A stretch of 9,157 bases of DNA. It comes from an uncultured Campylobacter sp. (GTDB lineage: Bacteria > Campylobacterota > Campylobacteria > Campylobacterales > Campylobacteraceae). The notes beneath the pieces were generated by a model. It made no database searches. It had not been told where the DNA came from and saw only the letters and a list, made by a program, of their open reading frames with translations. Location: positions 1 to 9,157 of the forward strand of contig NZ_CALKTC010000068.1 of the NCBI RefSeq assembly GCF_937996225.1. Direction: 5' to 3'. This document shows, piece after piece, positions 6,623 through 9,157 of the stretch; positions within the stretch are counted from its first letter, which is position 1; each line of letters starts with the position of its first letter. Both the position numbers and the translations under genes were made by a program.

Positions 6623-6731
6623 AAATTCTGCGCGCCATAGATTTTGCGACTTCATAAATTGATCGAGAAATTTTAAATTTTATCCTGCCATGCGCTACGG
6701 CTTGACATACAGCTCGCACCGCGCAGAATTT
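6623..6731. repeat. 12-bp inverted repeat, arms 6623-6634 and 6720-6731
   Basis: AAATTCTGCGCG (6623-6634) is the exact reverse complement of CGCGCAGAATTT (6720-6731), with 85 bp between the arms. A third, shorter copy (TTCTGCGCA) is at 6795-6803. It could form a long-looped hairpin in a transcript, or be part of a small dispersed repeat. Confidence 0.5.
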
Positions 6732-6873
6732 AATCATCCTTGAAATTTTACAAACTTAAAATTTTAAAGCATCGTCAAATTTAAAAGGACGAAGTTCTGC
6801 GCATTTTAAAATTTCGCTAAATTTCATACTTAAAATTCTAAATTGCTTTGCAAATTTAAAAACCGTAAAATTC

Positions 6874-6908
6874 CGCGGCTCCGCAGTTTTCTAAGAGCAA
6901 CTGCCGCG
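6874..6908 (-). terminator. Weak candidate terminator downstream of hslU
   Basis: On the minus strand CGCGGCAGTT (6908-6899) can pair with AACTG (6888-6884) and CCGCG (6878-6874), leaving a 5-nt bulge and a 10-nt loop. The stem begins 5 bases after the hslU stop. The T tract is poor: TTTT a few bases after the stem, then TTTTT about 12 bases after it. The hairpin may instead protect the mRNA 3' end or be incidental. Confidence 0.3.
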
Positions 6909-6913
6909 CCGCC

Positions 6914-8233
6914 TTATAAAATGTATTTCGCCAAATCCTCGTCGCTTGCGATGCCTGCGAGCTTTTCGCTTACGAGCTTTTCATCCACGACGATCTTTTG
7001 CCCTTTAAATTTATCGGCTTCGAAGCTGATATCCTCAAGCACCTTTTCCATTATCGTATGCAGCCTTCTAGCGCCGATATCCTCGACCTTTTCGTTCGTG
7101 CTCGCCGCAAATTTCGCGATCGCTTTAACCCCGTCCTCGCTAAACTCCAGCTCGACGCCCTCGGTTTTTAAAAGCGCCGAGTACTGCTTAAGAAGCGAAT
7201 TTTTGGGCTTAGTTAAAATTTCACACAGCGCTGCCTCATCTAAGCTATCAAGCTCGACGCGAAGCGGGAAACGCCCCTGAAGCTCGGGGATGAGATCGCT
7301 CGGCTTGCTGATATGAAAGGCGCCCGCGGCGATAAAAAGGATGTGATCGGTGTCGATATTGCCAAATTTCGTGCTTACGCTGCTGCCCTCCACGATCGGA
7401 AGCAGATCGCGCTGCACGCCCTCTTTGCTCGGATCCTGCCTGCCGCTATTGCCGCTTGAAACCGCCACTTTATCGATCTCGTCGATAAAGATAATGCCCT
7501 CGTTTTGCGCGCGCCTAACGGCTTCGGCTTTGATACTCTCCATATCGAGAACTTTCTCGCTAGCCTCGCTTTTAAGGGCAACTTTGGCGTCTTTGACCTT
7601 CATCTCTTTTTTGCTTTTACGCGTCGAAATTCCGATTACTTTGATGAAGCTTTCCTGCATATTCGCCATCTCCGGCGGCAAATTCGGATTTGACTCAAGC
7701 GCGTTTTCGCTCACTTCAATCTCGATGCTAAGATCGTCCAGATCGCCGCGCTCGAGCTTGGCAGCCATCTTTTCGTAGCTTTTTTCGTAATCTGCGACCT
7801 TCTCCTCGCTCGCTCCGCGCGGAAGCGGCGGAAGGACTTTTTCTAAAATTTTACGCTTGATGTAATCATCGATCTTGTCTTTGTTCTTTTCAAATTCCTC
7901 GCCGCGCACTAAATTTACCGACGCGGCGGCCAGATCGCGCACCATGCTCTCCACGTCGCGCCCCACGAAGCCTACTTCAGTATATTTGCTCGCCTCAACC
8001 TTGATAAAAGGAAGCCCAAACATCTTCGAAAGTCTGCGCGCGATCTCGGTCTTACCCACTCCGGTAGATCCGATCATTAGGATGTTTTTGGGTATCACCT
8101 CGTTTTTCATCTCATCTTCGAGCGCCATTCTGCGGTAACGATTTCGCAAAGCCACCGCTATCGTACGTTTGGCGCTATTTTGTCCGATTATATATTCGTC
8201 TAATTTCTCTACAATCTGCCTTGGCGTCATCAT
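6914..8233 (-). CDS. hslU: HslU, ATPase/unfoldase subunit of the HslVU protease
   Basis: HslU (ClpY) is a cytoplasmic AAA+ hexamer that unfolds substrates and threads them into HslV. In this 439-residue reading Walker A is GSTGVGKT at 55-62, the pore loop is GFVG at 88-91 (GYVG in E. coli), the intermediate domain spans about 110-240, Walker B is IIFIDEID at 247-254, the arginine-finger region is ELQGRFP at 317-323, and sensor 2 is GARR at 387-390. The C-terminal tail KYIL matches the short tail that inserts between HslV subunits to activate it. The frame stays open to base 8287, but the added leader lies entirely inside hslV and matches nothing in the family. ATG 8233-8231 overlaps the hslV stop by 4 bp (ATGA) and gives the usual length near 440. 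A second ATG directly follows (8230-8228) and is equally possible. Coupled translation with hslV fits the need for both subunits. Confidence 0.97.
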   Translation of the reverse strand: MMTPRQIVEKLDEYIIGQNSAKRTIAVALRNRYRRMALEDEMKNEVIPKNILMIGSTGVGKTEIARRLSKMFGLPFIKVEASKYTEVGFVGRDVESMVRDLAAASVNLVRGEEFEKNKDKIDDYIKRKILEKVLPPLPRGASEEKVADYEKSYEKMAAKLERGDLDDLSIEIEVSENALESNPNLPPEMANMQESFIKVIGISTRKSKKEMKVKDAKVALKSEASEKVLDMESIKAEAVRRAQNEGIIFIDEIDKVAVSSGNSGRQDPSKEGVQRDLLPIVEGSSVSTKFGNIDTDHILFIAAGAFHISKPSDLIPELQGRFPLRVELDSLDEAALCEILTKPKNSLLKQYSALLKTEGVELEFSEDGVKAIAKFAASTNEKVEDIGARRLHTIMEKVLEDISFEADKFKGQKIVVDEKLVSEKLAGIASDEDLAKYIL

Positions 8234-8778
8234 CTCTTTTCGTCCCAAATTGCGTATGTTTTGATGTTTTCGTTCGTGTAAATGCAAATCTCGCCCGCGA
8301 TTTTAAGGCTTTGCTTTACGAGCTCTTCCTCGTCTAGGCTTGCAAATTTATCCAAAGCTCGCGCCGCGCTAAGAGCGTAATTTCCGCCGCTGCCGATCGC
8401 CGCGATCTTGCCGTCGTCCGGCTCTACCACGTCGCCCGTGCCGCTAAGCAAAAAGATATTTTTGCGGTCCAGTACCAGCATCATCGCTTCGAGCTTTCGC
8501 AGATACTTATCCTTGCGCCACTGCTTGCTAAATTCTATCACGGCCCTTAAAAGATCACCCTTTGCGCCGTCAAGACACTTTTCAAACATATCGAAAAGAT
8601 TAAACGCATCGGCAGTGCTACCCGCAAAGCCCGCTAGGACGCCCCCATCTTTGCCGATCTTTCGAATTTTAGTCGCGTTGCCCTTTAGGACGGTGTTTCC
8701 GAACGTAACCTGCCCGTCGCCGCCGATGACAGAGGCCTTCGCGCCTTTGTAGGCTAAAATGGTAGTCGCTTCAAACAC
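8230..8778 (-). CDS. hslV: HslV, peptidase subunit of the HslVU protease
   Basis: HslV (ClpQ) is a proteasome beta-like N-terminal threonine peptidase forming a double hexamer capped by HslU. The 182 residues show the family blocks TTILAYKG (5-12), GGDGQVTFGNTVLKGN (19-34), AGFAGSTADAFNLF (49-62), YLRKLEAMM (92-100), GDVVEP (115-120), AIGSGGNYALSAARAL (127-142) and AGEICIYTN (161-169). The catalytic threonine should be T5, by alignment with the TTI start of the mature E. coli enzyme. MFEA therefore looks like a four-residue propeptide that must be removed, whereas most HslV need only lose Met. The start codon is GTG 8778-8776, overlapping the rplI stop by 8 bp. A strong GAGGTGG lies just upstream, and no in-frame ATG fits better. 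Confidence 0.96.
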   Translation of the reverse strand: MFEATTILAYKGAKASVIGGDGQVTFGNTVLKGNATKIRKIGKDGGVLAGFAGSTADAFNLFDMFEKCLDGAKGDLLRAVIEFSKQWRKDKYLRKLEAMMLVLDRKNIFLLSGTGDVVEPDDGKIAAIGSGGNYALSAARALDKFASLDEEELVKQSLKIAGEICIYTNENIKTYAIWDEKR

Positions 8779-9157
8779 TAGCCACCTCTATCTCAAATTT
8801 AGCGCTTATGCCGTGCTTTAGCTTGGCATTTACGTCGTAGATCCCGGTCGTTTTGATGGCTTCGGTTTCTAAAATTTTCTTATCAATTTCGATCCCCTTT
8901 TGCTCTTTTAGTGCGGTTGCGATCTCATCTTTCGTGACAGAGCCGAAAAGCGCGCCGCTCTCGCCCGTCTGCTTTACGATCTTTACGCGGATCTTGGCTA
9001 GCTCCTCGGCTAGTTTTTGCAAGCTTGCGACCTCGTATTTTTCTAGCTCGGCCTGCTTTTTCTTATCCGCTTCAAATTTACGCAAAACCTCCGTCGTAGC
9101 GGCTTTGGCGTAACCTTTGCCGATTAGGAAGTTATTGCCGTAGCCATCCTTGACCTC
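8771..9157 (-). CDS. rplI: Large-subunit ribosomal protein L9 (5' end cut by window)
   Basis: L9 binds domain V of 23S rRNA through its N-terminal domain and extends from the L1 side of the 50S subunit. The frame is open from the right edge (first full codon GAG at 9157-9155) to TGA 8773-8771, giving 128 residues. The first ones, VKDGYGNNFLIGKGYA, match the rRNA-binding block of L9 (GYARNFL in E. coli). They are followed by the long connecting helix (about 25-60, rich in K, E, A and Q) and the C-terminal domain ending in a KTTGIYDVNAKLKHGISAKF-like stretch. About 19-20 N-terminal residues lie beyond the window. An apparent start at 9085 is an internal TTG in the helix and is not the real start. 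The stop overlaps the hslV GTG by 8 bp, so the two are probably co-translated. Confidence 0.95.
   Translation of the reverse strand, partial: EVKDGYGNNFLIGKGYAKAATTEVLRKFEADKKKQAELEKYEVASLQKLAEELAKIRVKIVKQTGESGALFGSVTKDEIATALKEQKGIEIDKKILETEAIKTTGIYDVNAKLKHGISAKFEIEVASV
8782..8788 (-). promoter_or_regulatory. Ribosome binding site for the GTG start of hslV
   Basis: Minus-strand GAGGTGG ends three bases before GTG 8778-8776, inside the last codons of rplI. It fixes the non-ATG start of hslV. Confidence 0.65.

Larger units (their letters stand above)
6415..6913. other. 499-bp non-coding gap rich in AAATTTTAAA-type words
   Basis: No frame of believable length or ribosome site is found on either strand. 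The gap alternates GC-rich blocks with AT-rich words of the type AAATTTTAAA (around 6471, 6518, 6552, 6669, 6742, 6758, 6804). Counting by eye I find about 20 sites matching RAATTY, against roughly 10 in the 1.3 kb of hslU beside it. It also holds a 16-bp perfect palindrome, a 12-bp inverted repeat and a possible terminator for hslU, listed separately. It could be decayed coding sequence, a regulatory or RNA region, or just a repeat-rich spacer; I cannot tell which. Confidence 0.7.

Noticed and set aside
6702..6729. Plus-strand TTGACA followed by a weak -10 in the hslU-era gap
   Set aside because: The best -10 at 16-17 bp matches four of six bases or fewer and no plus-strand gene follows.
6415..6913. 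CRISPR array or tRNA in the hslU-era gap
   Set aside because: Repeats are not evenly spaced, spacers are not uniform, and no cloverleaf or CCA-type structure could be drawn.
6843..7280. Plus-strand open frames inside hslU, hslV, era, the secretin and rplI (for example 6843-7280, 7350-7778, 8408-8752, 1465-1833)
   Set aside because: Shadows of the well-identified minus-strand genes; serine/leucine-rich translations typical of the antisense frame, with no recognisable domains.
8234..8287. 18-codon N-terminal extension of hslU
   Set aside because: Lies wholly inside the hslV coding sequence, matches no HslU, and the ATG pair at 8233/8230 gives the normal length and start.

Overview
The window is a stretch of Campylobacterota chromosome, almost certainly Campylobacter. 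The pointers are the rplI-hslV-hslU-era order, an HslV beginning MFEATT, an Era with a GRTNAGKS P-loop, and the frequent AAATTT-type words. Much of the rplI-hslVU part is clearly GC-richer than C. jejuni would be, so one of the higher-GC, mostly oral species (the gracilis/rectus/showae/curvus group) is my guess; this is inference. All genes read on the minus strand, so transcription runs from the right edge to the left.

Right half (9157 to 5545), housekeeping: the C-terminal part of ribosomal protein L9 (rplI, cut by the window edge), the two-component ATP-dependent protease HslV/HslU, and the ribosome-assembly GTPase Era. rplI, hslV and hslU overlap one another by a few bases. hslU and era are separated by a 499-bp non-coding gap, which is unusual for such a compact genome. 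The gap is packed with AAATTTTAAA-type words and inverted repeats.

Left half (5482 to 1), an inner-to-outer-membrane machine of the type IV pilus / type II secretion class. In order it holds a PilM-PilN fusion with an actin-like cytoplasmic part, a PilO-like protein, a PilP-like protein, a secretin, an ExeA/MshM-type AAA ATPase, and the start of a single-pass membrane protein with a Q/N/G-rich periplasmic region. This order matches mshI-J-K-L-M-N of the MSHA pilus. The secretin and ATPase correspond to ctsD and ctsP of the C. jejuni natural-transformation (Cts) system. Every junction from the PilM-PilN fusion onward overlaps (1, 1, 23, 8 and 8 bp), so this is one tightly coupled operon that runs off the left edge. 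The assembly ATPase (ctsE/mshE) and platform protein (ctsF/mshG) would be expected next. A plausible promoter lies in the 62-bp era gap. The likely job is a pseudopilus or pilus that pulls DNA through the secretin during competence; a secretion or adhesion role cannot be excluded from sequence alone.

No tRNA, rRNA, insertion sequence, CRISPR array or prophage gene was seen. The most curious items are the AAATTT-rich gap, the fused PilM-PilN, the MSHA-like layout, the composition step between the two halves, and the tandem NFGGQ repeat in the truncated left-most gene.
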